Positions 23,709-31,527 of a stretch of 34,990 bases of DNA are shown piece by piece (positions within the stretch are counted from its first letter, which is position 1; each line of letters starts with the position of its first letter). The stretch is from Nitrososphaerales archaeon. GTDB lineage: Archaea; Thermoproteota; Nitrososphaeria; Nitrososphaerales; CADDZS01. The translations under genes were made by a program, and so were the position numbers. The notes under the pieces were generated by a model. It did not search any database and was not told the origin of the DNA. It was given only the letters and a program-made list of their open reading frames with translations. The DNA is taken from NCBI GenBank assembly GCA_030037995.1, contig JASHPQ010000218.1, positions 1 to 34,990 on the forward strand, given 5' to 3'.

Positions 23709-25314
23709 GATATGCTGCGTCCTGTTCAATCTTGAACTCTACTTTCGGCCTCGTAACGCTGGGAGGAATAGCGAGCTTCTCGGGCGGGTACACTAGGGCT
23801 TTCTTGGACGTTGAGACGAGGTTGAAATCCTGCGTCATCCCCAGCGCGTAAAAGGGACACGCGTCCACGCAATTTGATGTCGCGAGACCGAGGGGAGCGA
23901 AAGTGTGATCGCCTTCTACGGTGACGTCCATGACTCTGTGATTCTGTACTTCCTCGGCTTCGATCCTTCGAATTGGCATGAAGATGTAGTCCGAATTGAT
24001 CAGAAACTTGTCTGAGTGCTTCATAGGGGAATGATTGAAATCAATTCTCATCAGATCTGCTAGTTTGATCGCCCATTTACCGAAGACGTCGACATGATAA
24101 CTAACACGCTTGTGCTTGTTATCGTACTTTTCCAATGTACTTACGATTCCCTGACGGCCGAGAATTTGCTGTAACTGGAAGGCCAAAACTCTTGATGTAA
24201 TCGTGAAATTGATGTAACTTTGTCTGGGTTGTCTAATCCCGCATCCGTCTCCTTGCCAATATCCCTTTACAAGCTGAAGTTGCTTTGCCCTTTCAGCGAA
24301 GAAAACCCAGTCAGGGATTTTCTTGTTTTCAACACTCGTTCCGAATTGTGAGAAGAACTTTACAGCCGCCGTCGAGTAAAGTACTACCCTAACTCTGTTG
24401 ACGCCATTTTTCTCAATGACCGGAGCTTTTCCAAAAAGCCGTTTCAAAACCTTCGTGCAATCCCTTGCGAGATACGTCTCCTTACCGTGGAATGAAAGAT
24501 TGAACACTCTGCCCCCTTCGCAGTGGCCCTGGGCTACGTAGCAGCCTATAATTCGGAACAGGTCACCACTAGCGTCGAGAGCTAGTAATTTTTTGACCTT
24601 CCCTCCTCTGTAAAGGCTGATCTCCTCGACATATTTTGTGATGGGAATCTCTCTCTTAGGTATTGGACTGACCAGATAATCACCGATCTTTAATTCACCA
24701 GGCTTGGAAAACTCTAGAGGTTCAGTGACTCGCAGGAGTCTTCCGTCTTTTCTGTTGGATTTCGGTCTGCGCACCGCTATTATCGGGTGATCTTCGGTGC
24801 AAACTAATGGTTCCGGCTTTCCGTACACATAAATTCGGTAAATTTTCCCGGTGAAGTACATGTCCCATATCTTTGTGACAGGCTTGTATTGGCCGGAATG
24901 CGTCAGTACTTTATCTCCAACGGAGATCTCGCTGATCGCCTTGACTCCCGGATTTGTAAGTACGGGCGTCTCCGGATCGATGCACAAGCCGCAGAAAACG
25001 CACTTGGCGTAATCGACCTGTGGGAAGATCGATTTCTTATTATTCGGCTGGGCTCTATTGACCTTGACCATCTCAATCGCCTGTGAAATGTTTTCGCATG
25101 CGATCGAACACAGCTGACAGCCGGTGCATTTGTCAAGCCAGAGAATGTGACGCCCCTTATACCCTGCCTTCGCCACTCCTAGCTTCGGGTCGTAGGTATA
25201 GTATCCTCGGAGGTCGATCTGAACATCCGGGTACCGCATAGTCATCCTTCTTTTCGGGAGCTGCTTCACTCCGGCAACGAGCGATTTGAAAGTCCCGGTG
25301 ATTATGTTGGTCAT
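23701..25314 (-). CDS. nuoI: Complex I subunit NuoI precursor containing an intein
   Basis: The single open frame of 537 residues codes for NuoI split by an intein. The N-extein (1-110) carries the first [4Fe-4S] motif CTGCQLCSIAC (63-73) and the first part of the second, CVFCGL (105-110). The intein is residues 111-481. The C-extein (482-537) resumes CVDACPFYALGM. Joining the exteins gives CVFCGLCVDACP, a perfect CxxCxxCxxxCP motif, and a 166-residue protein, the normal size for NuoI. NuoI holds clusters N6a and N6b, which pass electrons to NuoB. It starts at ATG 25314 and overlaps nuoJ at its end. Without splicing, the second cluster cannot assemble, so complex I function in this cell depends on protein splicing. 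Confidence 0.95.
   Translation of the reverse strand: MTNIITGTFKSLVAGVKQLPKRRMTMRYPDVQIDLRGYYTYDPKLGVAKAGYKGRHILWLDKCTGCQLCSIACENISQAIEMVKVNRAQPNNKKSIFPQVDYAKCVFCGLCIDPETPVLTNPGVKAISEISVGDKVLTHSGQYKPVTKIWDMYFTGKIYRIYVYGKPEPLVCTEDHPIIAVRRPKSNRKDGRLLRVTEPLEFSKPGELKIGDYLVSPIPKREIPITKYVEEISLYRGGKVKKLLALDASGDLFRIIGCYVAQGHCEGGRVFNLSFHGKETYLARDCTKVLKRLFGKAPVIEKNGVNRVRVVLYSTAAVKFFSQFGTSVENKKIPDWVFFAERAKQLQLVKGYWQGDGCGIRQPRQSYINFTITSRVLAFQLQQILGRQGIVSTLEKYDNKHKRVSYHVDVFGKWAIKLADLMRIDFNHSPMKHSDKFLINSDYIFMPIRRIEAEEVQNHRVMDVTVEGDHTFAPLGLATSNCVDACPFYALGMTQDFNLVSTSKKALVYPPEKLAIPPSVTRPKVEFKIEQDAAYHD
23872..24984 (-). other. Intein with LAGLIDADG endonuclease domain, in NuoI (371 residues)
   Basis: Numbering follows the precursor. 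Block A is CIDPETPVLT...AISEISVGDKVLTHSG (111-141), with nucleophile Cys111. Block B is CTEDHPII (172-179), with the TxxH motif. The endonuclease helices are LFRIIGCYVAQG (252-263) and LVKGYWQGDG (348-357), with a block D-like KKIPDWVF between them (331-338). Block F is VMDVTVEGDHTF (461-472). The intein ends ATSN (478-481) and the +1 residue is Cys482. Two departures from the norm are that the penultimate residue is Ser, not His, and that the acid of the first endonuclease helix is Gln262. Splicing chemistry is otherwise of class 1 type. Confidence 0.93.
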
Positions 25315-25339
25315 TTTTGTGAGCTAGAGCAGCCTCCCG

Positions 25340-26557
25340 TTACATCAAGCCACTTGCCCTTAAAACAAAGGCGATAAAGATGTTGGCAAAGGAAAGGCCG
25401 ATGAGCCAGAGCCAGCCCAGGCCGATGAGCTGGTCGATCCTAACGCGTGGATTGAACCCCCTCGGAATGATGAAGATCGTCAAAACGATCAAAGTCTTGA
25501 TTATAAACCAGGCCACTGCTGGAATTGGGGCCGGCCCATTCCAGCCTCCCAAAAACAAAATGGTGAAGAGCGCTGACAGTGCGTACAGTTTGATATAGAT
25601 CGCTAGGTTGATCACGCCAAAACTCATGCTCGTATATTCAGTCAGCCAGCCGGCGACGAGCTCGCTATCCGCCTCTGGCAGGTCAAAGGGGATCCTTTCG
25701 ACCTCAGCCATCGCAGTGATGTAAAACACGACCGCACCGAGGATCAAAGGAGCTATGAACCAGATTCTGCTCTGCGAGGAAACGATCGAGAAGAGGTTCA
25801 GCGAGCCTCCGGAGAGGATTACCACACCCAGCACAGCAATGATCAGCGGAATCTCGTAAGAGATCATCTGATAGAGCGCTCGAATTCCGCCGATGAAAGA
25901 AAACTTGTTGGAACTCGCCCACCCAGCGAGGACGGTAATGATTGGAAAGAAGCCCAGAATCGCGATCGCAATCAGCAGTGAATAGGGGGACGTCGCAATG
26001 TAATTTGTGGGGGAAACGGGAATCACCGATAGCAGAGCTCCCCCGGCAGCCATCATGGCAAAAGGCACCGACATGAAAAACAGGGCGTCTGCTTTTGCGG
26101 GAATTACGATCTCCTTGAAGAGGAGTTTGAAAAGATCTGCAAAGGACTGGAGAATACCCTCAATGCGCCCCGCGTAGAGCGGCCCGATCCTGTACTGCAT
26201 CTTCGCCAATAGCTTCCTCTCGTACCAGATGACCATGGAGGATAAGAGGGCGGCAAACGTAAGTCCGGGAAAAGCTGCAACTCTGAACAGAGGCGAAGTG
26301 GCGCCTAAACCCAGCTGACTGATGTAGGATGTGGGGGAGAAAGGGTTCATCTCCACTGGATTGAACATGTCGATTGCCAGCGCCCAGTTGATGTGCTGAC
26401 TGCAGGTGAGCATGCTAAAGTTGCATCTGATCTCCACCGGGAGCACGTAAAAGATGTAAAAAATCGGCAGAATCGCGATCGGAAGAAAGATCAGCACCCA
26501 GAATACGATTTTGAGTACACGCACTACAAAGTCTTCAAAATTGGTGATAGCTGCCAT
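25340..26557 (-). CDS. nuoH: Complex I subunit NuoH
   Basis: The product is about 405 residues from ATG 26557. The frame is open to 26647, but that would run into nuoD. The upstream GAGGT in the nuoD end supports the shorter form. This membrane subunit lies at the quinone pocket. Key stretches are VIWYERKLLAKMQYRIGPLYAGRIEGILQ (the conserved ER.GP loop), VSPTNYIATSPY, EVERIPFDLPEADSELVAGW (acidic E-channel loop) and YTSMSFG. The N-terminal extension before the first core helix (about 95 residues) contains an extra hydrophobic helix and a long external loop. Confidence 0.92.
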   Translation of the reverse strand: MAAITNFEDFVVRVLKIVFWVLIFLPIAILPIFYIFYVLPVEIRCNFSMLTCSQHINWALAIDMFNPVEMNPFSPTSYISQLGLGATSPLFRVAAFPGLTFAALLSSMVIWYERKLLAKMQYRIGPLYAGRIEGILQSFADLFKLLFKEIVIPAKADALFFMSVPFAMMAAGGALLSVIPVSPTNYIATSPYSLLIAIAILGFFPIITVLAGWASSNKFSFIGGIRALYQMISYEIPLIIAVLGVVILSGGSLNLFSIVSSQSRIWFIAPLILGAVVFYITAMAEVERIPFDLPEADSELVAGWLTEYTSMSFGVINLAIYIKLYALSALFTILFLGGWNGPAPIPAVAWFIIKTLIVLTIFIIPRGFNPRVRIDQLIGLGWLWLIGLSFANIFIAFVLRASGLM

Positions 26558-26573
26558 TATCCTGTCAAAAACC

Positions 26574-27704
26574 TCACTTGTCAGCTTCAACCGGCCAGTA
26601 GTCGAGACTCCAGTAAATTGCTGGCATGTCGGCAACGTGGGAGCCAATCAAGAGACGCGGCAACGCGATCAAGTTTCTGAATGAGGGTACACTGATCTTG
26701 ACCCTGTATGGCTTGGTAGATCCATCGGAGACGATGTGAAAGGACATCGCCCCTCTGGCCGCTTCCACGCGAGTATAGGCTTCCCCAACCACCGTGCGCT
26801 GCTGAGGAGAGAGCTTCGCTCTCACTGGCCCCGGCGGCATCTTGTCCAGACACTGCCGAATGATTCGCATGCTCTGGCGCATCTCCACCAAGTGGACCAT
26901 GCATCTAGCCCAAGTATCGCACGTGTCGTAGAACGGGACTTCAAAGTCCATGTCCTTGTAAAAATTGTATGGCTCGTCAATCCTCACGTCTGACTTTACA
27001 TTCGAAGCGCGTAAGACCTGGCCGACGACGCCCAAGCTGATCGCCTCGTTTCTTGGCAGAACGCCAACGCCCTGGGTTCTTTTCAGGAAGAGAGGGTTCT
27101 GGAAGAAAATGCGCTCGTAATCCACGAGTCGTTTTTCAAAATAGTTGAAAACTTTGAGCGCCCGGTCCTTGAAGTCTTCTGGCATATCATTTCGCACGCC
27201 GCCGGGAATCGCGTACGAGTAGGTGATGCGGGCCCCTCCGATCATTTGCCCCAGATCAATGAAGATGTCGCGGTCACCCAAAGGCCACATGAAAGCCGTA
27301 GAGTGCCCTAAGAAAATTCCCTGAATTCCCATCCAGTAAAGATGGCTGATGATCCTCTGGTTCTCCGACATTATCATTCGGAGATATTTCGCCCTGGGCG
27401 GGATCTCAATGCCCATGAGCTCCTCTGCCGCCATAGAGTACGGCATGATGATGTTGGTCACGTCGGTCAGGGAGGAGCGCTCCAGCATGGGGATGCTTTG
27501 CAGATAGTTTCGGTACTCCGTCTGCTTCTCGGCACCACGATGCACGTAGCCAGGATCCGGCAGTACGTCAATGATTTCGTCCCCCTTTACAGTGATTGTG
27601 AAGCGAAAGTGCCCCGCCCCGGGATGTTGCGGGCCGATGCTGACGGTCAGCCTGTCGTCGCTGACCGGCTCTGTGTACATTCCAGAGGCTACGGGAACGG
27701 ACAT
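26574..27704 (-). CDS. nuoD: Complex I subunit NuoD (49-kDa type)
   Basis: The product is 376 residues. This peripheral subunit is descended from the [NiFe]-hydrogenase large subunit and lines the quinone site. It has TVSIGPQHPGAGHFRF near the N terminus with the conserved His, PGYVHRGAEKQTEYRNYLQ, and RTQGVGVLPRNEAISLGVVG. The Ni-binding cysteines of hydrogenases are absent, as expected. It is separate from NuoC rather than fused. ATG 27704 lies 13 nt after nuoC. Confidence 0.94.
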   Translation of the reverse strand: MSVPVASGMYTEPVSDDRLTVSIGPQHPGAGHFRFTITVKGDEIIDVLPDPGYVHRGAEKQTEYRNYLQSIPMLERSSLTDVTNIIMPYSMAAEELMGIEIPPRAKYLRMIMSENQRIISHLYWMGIQGIFLGHSTAFMWPLGDRDIFIDLGQMIGGARITYSYAIPGGVRNDMPEDFKDRALKVFNYFEKRLVDYERIFFQNPLFLKRTQGVGVLPRNEAISLGVVGQVLRASNVKSDVRIDEPYNFYKDMDFEVPFYDTCDTWARCMVHLVEMRQSMRIIRQCLDKMPPGPVRAKLSPQQRTVVGEAYTRVEAARGAMSFHIVSDGSTKPYRVKISVPSFRNLIALPRLLIGSHVADMPAIYWSLDYWPVEADK

Positions 27705-27717
27705 TCCAGAAGCTTCC

Positions 27718-28227
27718 TCACTCGCTCTCCAGGCGGCCCGGCAGCCTGTAAGCCTTCAACATGGGAGGGATGTCGCTCCAGTCTTCCGGTAAAAGTAACC
27801 GAGAAAGGTTCGGATGTCCCTTGAAGATTATGCCTAACATTTCCGCCTGCTCCCTCTCGTGAAAGTTGACGCTGGGGTACAGCTCGATCAATGAGGGAAG
27901 TTCCGGGGCCGAGGAAGGTACTCTGCAGGATACCGCGAGGATCACTCTCCTCAACCCGGCACCATCAATGGATCCAAGGTGGTACGTCACCTCGATCTGC
28001 TTATCCTTCGGGAAATCTGTGCCCGTGACGTTGGCGCACTGGTCGAAGTGCAACTCGTCTCTCGCGAACTTGGCGACTTCTACCAGAGTGTCAGCGGAAA
28101 CCGAAAGCTTGATCCTGCTACGTTTGGAGAATACCACTTTGGCTCTGTCCGCGAGCTTCGCAGACAAGGCATCCAAGATGGCCTTCTCCTCTGTAGGCAG
28201 CTCGGGCTTGGCTGGAGGAGCGGACAT
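27718..28227 (-). CDS. nuoC: Complex I subunit NuoC (30-kDa type)
   Basis: The product is 169 residues. After a helical lead the core has VTYHLGSIDGAGLRRVILAVSC and the family signature YPSVNFHEREQAEMLGIIFKGHP with LLPEDW. It pairs with NuoD in the peripheral arm. It starts at ATG 28227, 14 nt past nuoB. Confidence 0.92.
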   Translation of the reverse strand: MSAPPAKPELPTEEKAILDALSAKLADRAKVVFSKRSRIKLSVSADTLVEVAKFARDELHFDQCANVTGTDFPKDKQIEVTYHLGSIDGAGLRRVILAVSCRVPSSAPELPSLIELYPSVNFHEREQAEMLGIIFKGHPNLSRLLLPEDWSDIPPMLKAYRLPGRLESE

Positions 28228-28241
28228 GGCTTGCCAGTTTC

Positions 28242-28787
28242 CTAGCGAATGCTTTGCTTTCTAATTTTGTCCTGCAGTAGCAGAAAAGCGTCAATGAGTT
28301 CCTCGGGTCGTGGAGGACAGCCGGGCACGTAAACGTCCACAGGAACCACCTGGTCCACACCCGGCAACACGTTATACGAATCAAAGTAAACTCCTCCCGT
28401 GATACTGCATGCGCCCATGGCGATACAGTATTTGGGTTCCGGCATCTGATCGTAGATCCAGCGCAATCGTGGCGCCATTTTTCGCGTGACGGTCCCGTGA
28501 ACGACAACAAGATCGCACTGCCTGAGGGATCCAAAAGCTTCCAGAATTCCATAGCGTTCGCAGTCAAAGCGAGGCCCGGAGACCGCGCCGAACTCGATGC
28601 TACAACACGCCGTCTCCAGATGGACCGGCCACAGGGAGTAGACCCTGCCCCAATTGGCGAGGTATGTGATCGGATCAGTGATCGCCTGCTGGATCACTTC
28701 CTTCACCTTGCCGACGAGAATACTCAGCCCGGGGCCATCTCTTGCAGCAGCGGGCCCTTTCTTGGTCTCGACCTGTTGCGCTACCAA
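28242..28787 (-). CDS. nuoB: Complex I subunit NuoB (PSST type)
   Basis: The product is 181 residues using TTG 28787, which overlaps the nuoA stop (TTGGTAG). The frame is open 40 codons further, inside nuoA, but that part is not NuoB-like. It binds cluster N2, the last Fe-S centre before quinone. The cysteines are Cys61-Cys62 (ETACCSIEFGA), Cys127 (MGACSITGG) and Cys157 (VPGCPPRPEEL). The CDLVVVHGTVTRKMAPRLRW stretch is standard. Confidence 0.92.
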   Translation of the reverse strand: MVAQQVETKKGPAAARDGPGLSILVGKVKEVIQQAITDPITYLANWGRVYSLWPVHLETACCSIEFGAVSGPRFDCERYGILEAFGSLRQCDLVVVHGTVTRKMAPRLRWIYDQMPEPKYCIAMGACSITGGVYFDSYNVLPGVDQVVPVDVYVPGCPPRPEELIDAFLLLQDKIRKQSIR

Positions 28788-29155
28788 AGATCTTTCTCCC
28801 TCGCAATATAAAGCCCGAATCCAAGCGGTATAAAGATCACGCCGAGGAACAATCCAATAACAGCCGCCGTGCCCATCGATGCCGAGGTGATCGATGTAGT
28901 CGCCCAAGCGTACAGAAAAATGGAAATGACGTCCATTACTACGAAAATCAAAAGGTACGGATAATACTGCATCATCAAGTGAGCTCTAGCCTCGCCCTTC
29001 GGCACTTGCCCCGCTTCGAAAGTCGCGCGCTTCATGGGAGTGGGATTTCTCGGAGCGAATAAGTACGGTATTAGGATCACGGGAGTTGCGAATACGAGTC
29101 CAAATCCTGCGGCCAGCAAGACAAGGGCAAAACCGCCAAACATCTTGCTTTTCAA
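28781..29155 (-). CDS. nuoA: Complex I subunit NuoA
   Basis: The product is 124 residues from TTG 29155, or 120 from ATG 29143. Three hydrophobic helices are present, with a conserved first loop (RNPTPMKRATFEAGQVPKG, including FEAGQ, the counterpart of the FESG/ECG loop) and YYPYLLIFVVMDVISIFLYAWA. It is the first gene of the operon. A CTTAAATAAAC-like TATA box lies about 26 nt upstream of 29155, so the message is leaderless from TTG or has a 12-nt leader to ATG. Confidence 0.9.
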   Translation of the reverse strand: MKSKMFGGFALVLLAAGFGLVFATPVILIPYLFAPRNPTPMKRATFEAGQVPKGEARAHLMMQYYPYLLIFVVMDVISIFLYAWATTSITSASMGTAAVIGLFLGVIFIPLGFGLYIAREKDLW

Positions 29156-29175
29156 AAAACTGAACCGACGAGCAG

Positions 29176-29186
29176 TTTATTTAAGG
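29176..29186 (-). promoter_or_regulatory. TATA box of the nuo operon
   Basis: On the minus strand this reads CTTAAATAAAC-like sequence (TTAAATAAA core), centred about 26 nt from 29155. The 29156-29301 gap otherwise holds only AT-rich sequence. rps11 ends at 29302 on the same strand, so readthrough from the ribosomal genes is also possible. Confidence 0.55.
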
Positions 29187-29301
29187 CTTCAGAGTGCCGT
29201 CGAAATTTTTCGTGAAAAAATTTCTAGTCAAATAATCTTATCGAAGATTGTTTGTCTAGAAAAAAATGGAAGAGCCAGAGAAAAAAGCTAAGAGAGAGCA
29301 G

Positions 29302-29721
29302 TTACGCCCTTCTGCCTCTTCTTCCGCCGGCACGTCTCGTGGTATCGTGGGGAATCGGTGTAACGTCTTCTATTCTTCCTACCTTGAAGCCGCTTCGCGC
29401 AATTGCCCTGATCGCGGCCTGCGCGCCGGGGCCGGGCGTCCTAGGTCCTGTACCGCCGACCGCCCTTACTTTAATGTGCACCGAAGTGATCCCCTTCGTC
29501 CGCGCCACTTCCGCCGCAGCGGAGGCACTCTTCATCGCGGCATAAGGAGACGATTCAAACCGATCTGCCTTAACGTGTCTACCCCCGGAACTGAAAGAGA
29601 TCGTCTCGGCTCCGCTGAGATCCGTCATATGCACTATGGTGTTGTTGTAACTGCTGTAAATGTGGACTACGGCCCACCTTTCTTGCTGCTGCGGTTGTTG
29701 TTGAGTTTGAGCTGCTTCCAT
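29302..29721 (-). CDS. rps11: 30S ribosomal protein S11
   Basis: The product is 139 residues. A Gln-rich N-terminal tail ([11 protein letters not shown]) precedes the core [19 protein letters not shown], followed by [20 protein letters not shown] and a C-terminal [19 protein letters not shown]. It binds 16S rRNA in the platform. It follows rps4 by 18 nt in the standard archaeal order rps13-rps4-rps11. The rpoD (rpo3) gene that often follows is replaced here by the nuo operon. Confidence 0.96.
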   Translation of the reverse strand: MEAAQTQQQPQQQERWAVVHIYSSYNNTIVHMTDLSGAETISFSSGGRHVKADRFESSPYAAMKSASAAAEVARTKGITSVHIKVRAVGGTGPRTPGPGAQAAIRAIARSGFKVGRIEDVTPIPHDTTRRAGGRRGRRA

Positions 29722-29739
29722 CTAAAATTCCAACTCCCT

Positions 29740-30312
29740 CTACGACGCCGCTTCGACAGGAGGAGCTTCTTCCGTCTTCATTTCAGCATTCACCTGGGAA
29801 GCCGCAGCGGCCGCCTGTGCCATCCTCGAAAACTTCGATCCCGGACTATAACTGAGGGTACCCTCCTCCGTGAAAGACACCAGATACGAGGGTACCGTCA
29901 TCCGCCTCTGATTTAGGGCAATATGGCCGTGGGAGATTAGCTGCCTCGCCTGATATGGCGACTTTGCAAGGCCCCGCCTCCAGACCAGAGTCTGCAGCCT
30001 TCTTTCCAACACATTTTCAACTGTTAGCGATAGTACATCGTCCAGGGTACTTTGCCCCATCTGGATCAAACCGAGCTTCCCGAGGTGAGTCAGAAGTACC
30101 GGTTCCTCTCTGCCACGGACTTCCGTGGGAGCGGCTAGCAAATGCCTCGCCTGCTTTCGGAAATTGGACAACCGTGTTTGAGTGCGCCACAATTCCCTCT
30201 TGTTTCGCAGACCGTAGGTGCCGAGTAAAAACAACTCTTGTGAGAGCTGATCACTCCGCCAAGGATTTCTGGGAGGAGTGTATCTCTTTCTGGATTTTTT
30301 TGGATCTCCCAA
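29740..30312 (-). CDS. rps4: 30S ribosomal protein S4
   Basis: The product is 190 residues from TTG 30312, one base past the rps13 stop. This primary 16S rRNA binder has SRKRYTPPRNPWRSDQL at the N terminus, an S4-type RNA-binding domain RLQTLVWRRGLAKSPYQARQ with SHGHIALNQRR, and an Ala-rich acidic tail. The archaeal version lacks the zinc-binding N terminus of some bacteria. Confidence 0.95.
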   Translation of the reverse strand: MGDPKKSRKRYTPPRNPWRSDQLSQELFLLGTYGLRNKRELWRTQTRLSNFRKQARHLLAAPTEVRGREEPVLLTHLGKLGLIQMGQSTLDDVLSLTVENVLERRLQTLVWRRGLAKSPYQARQLISHGHIALNQRRMTVPSYLVSFTEEGTLSYSPGSKFSRMAQAAAAASQVNAEMKTEEAPPVEAAS

Positions 30313-30313
30313 A

Positions 30314-30811
30314 TCACTTCTTCTCCGCGTTTGCCGCTGCCTGCTGCGCCGCCTGTGCAGCTTGCAACGAGGATTTCTTCACACCCACAGTTCTCCCCTT
30401 GCGTCCAGTTGTCCTCGTCCTCTGCCCGCGCACTTTGAGGCCGAGGCTGTGTCTCACGCCCCTCCAAGAGAGGATGTTCTTTTCTCGATCGAGATCGCCC
30501 TTTATCATAAAATCAAGGTCGCTCCCGATCCTGTGGATGTTGGAACCGGTGTCCACATCTTTCCTCCTATTCAAAAGCCAGGGTGGGAGATTCATCAAGG
30601 TAGGATCTTTCAGCGCCTGCTCGATCTGCTGCAGCTGCTTGTCACTGAGCTGGCCGAGTCTTGCTCTCGCATCCAGTTTCAGAGCAGCAACCATGGCGTT
30701 GGCGTAACTGTCACCCACGCCCTTTATCTCCGCAATCGAGGGAATCACCTTCTTCGTGCCGTCGAGGTCACGTCCCGCGACTCTAACGATATACTTGAAC
30801 TCCTGGGACAT
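30314..30811 (-). CDS. rps13: 30S ribosomal protein S13
   Basis: The product is 165 residues from ATG 30811; the frame is open to 30889, but the S13 homology starts at SQEFKYIVRVAGRDLDGTKK. The helix-two-turn-helix IPSIAEIKGVGDSYANAMV, SWRGVRHSLGLKVRGQRTRTTGR and the basic KGRTVGVKKSS tail are typical. The C terminus is extended by an Ala/Gln-rich stretch. It is the first gene of the ribosomal set. Confidence 0.94.
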   Translation of the reverse strand: MSQEFKYIVRVAGRDLDGTKKVIPSIAEIKGVGDSYANAMVAALKLDARARLGQLSDKQLQQIEQALKDPTLMNLPPWLLNRRKDVDTGSNIHRIGSDLDFMIKGDLDREKNILSWRGVRHSLGLKVRGQRTRTTGRKGRTVGVKKSSLQAAQAAQQAAANAEKK

Positions 30812-30955
30812 TAGTAAGGAAGAAGCATCGCTTCGAATCACCATAAAAACGTTGATTTTCGCAACGCCTGCCTTTTTCTGCAATCTCATGATAATTAGGT
30901 AGAGAAGGCAGTTTTTCGAAAATCCTTGCTTGTTTGTTCCAAAAGTTTTGAGAAA

Positions 30956-30965
30956 TTATAAATAA
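30956..30965. promoter_or_regulatory. TATA-like box between rps13 and the Lrp-type gene
   Basis: TTATAAATAA lies about 50 nt upstream of TTG 31007 on the plus strand, and its complement TTATTTATAA points toward rps13 about 70 nt before the upper possible start (30889). It could serve the regulator gene, rps13, or both. Confidence 0.45.
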
Positions 30966-31006
30966 ACGGGTACGACTTGCTAACCTGCTAGCCGGATTTT
31001 TTTTCC

Positions 31007-31471
31007 TTGACTACAAAAGTCGATGCGATTGATCTGAAGATACTGGCGGAGCTGCAAAAGGACGCGAATATCAGTGTCCCCAAGCTTTCGAAGAAGATCA
31101 ACGTGAATCCTTCGGTTGCCTACAGCAGGATCAAACGGCTTACCAAAAAGCAGCTCATCAAAAGATTCACGATAGAAGTCAATGACGATATTCTGGGCTT
31201 CAACGTTTCCGCGATCATAGGGTTAAACATCGATTCCAAAGTAAGGGAGCAGATACTCGAGGAGATGCTGCGGATGGAGGGCGTCAGGGACATCTACGAG
31301 GTGACGGGGAGATTCGATCTATTGGTGCGCGTCAAGGCCAGATCCCTGGACCAGTTACACTCGACTGTGTCTGCCCGAATAGGCAAGCTGAATGGGGTGA
31401 ACCACACAGAGACCTTCATTGAAATGGGCCGCCGGGAGCCAGACACGGCGTACCAGACTACGGAACCTTAG
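31007..31471 (+). CDS. Lrp/AsnC-family transcriptional regulator
   Basis: The product is 154 residues from TTG 31007. The winged helix-turn-helix reads AIDLKILAELQKDANISVPK followed by INVNPSVAYSRIKRLTKKQL. The RAM domain includes VRDIYEVTGRFDLLVRVKA. It is distinct from the glnA-linked regulator at 8011. It is encoded upstream of a DUF59 Fe-S protein and divergent from rps13; its targets cannot be read from here. Confidence 0.9.
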   Translation: MTTKVDAIDLKILAELQKDANISVPKLSKKINVNPSVAYSRIKRLTKKQLIKRFTIEVNDDILGFNVSAIIGLNIDSKVREQILEEMLRMEGVRDIYEVTGRFDLLVRVKARSLDQLHSTVSARIGKLNGVNHTETFIEMGRREPDTAYQTTEP

Positions 31472-31527
31472 ATCAAGGTTTTAAGGTAGCAACTAGCAGT
31501 TAATGGAAGAGATAGGCAGTTTCAATC

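Noticed and set aside
23701-25314. Fusion or frameshifted nuoI
   Set aside because: The 371-residue insert carries ordered intein blocks and clean Cys1/Asn-Cys borders, and excision restores the Fe-S motif exactly, so it is an intein and not a fusion or assembly error.
28788-28907. N-terminal extension of NuoB
   Set aside because: It overlaps nuoA completely and does not look like NuoB. The TTG at 28787 next to the nuoA stop is the better start.
29266-29916. 216-codon plus-strand frame
   Set aside because: It is antisense to rps11 and rps4 with Arg/Pro/Ser-rich nonsense composition.
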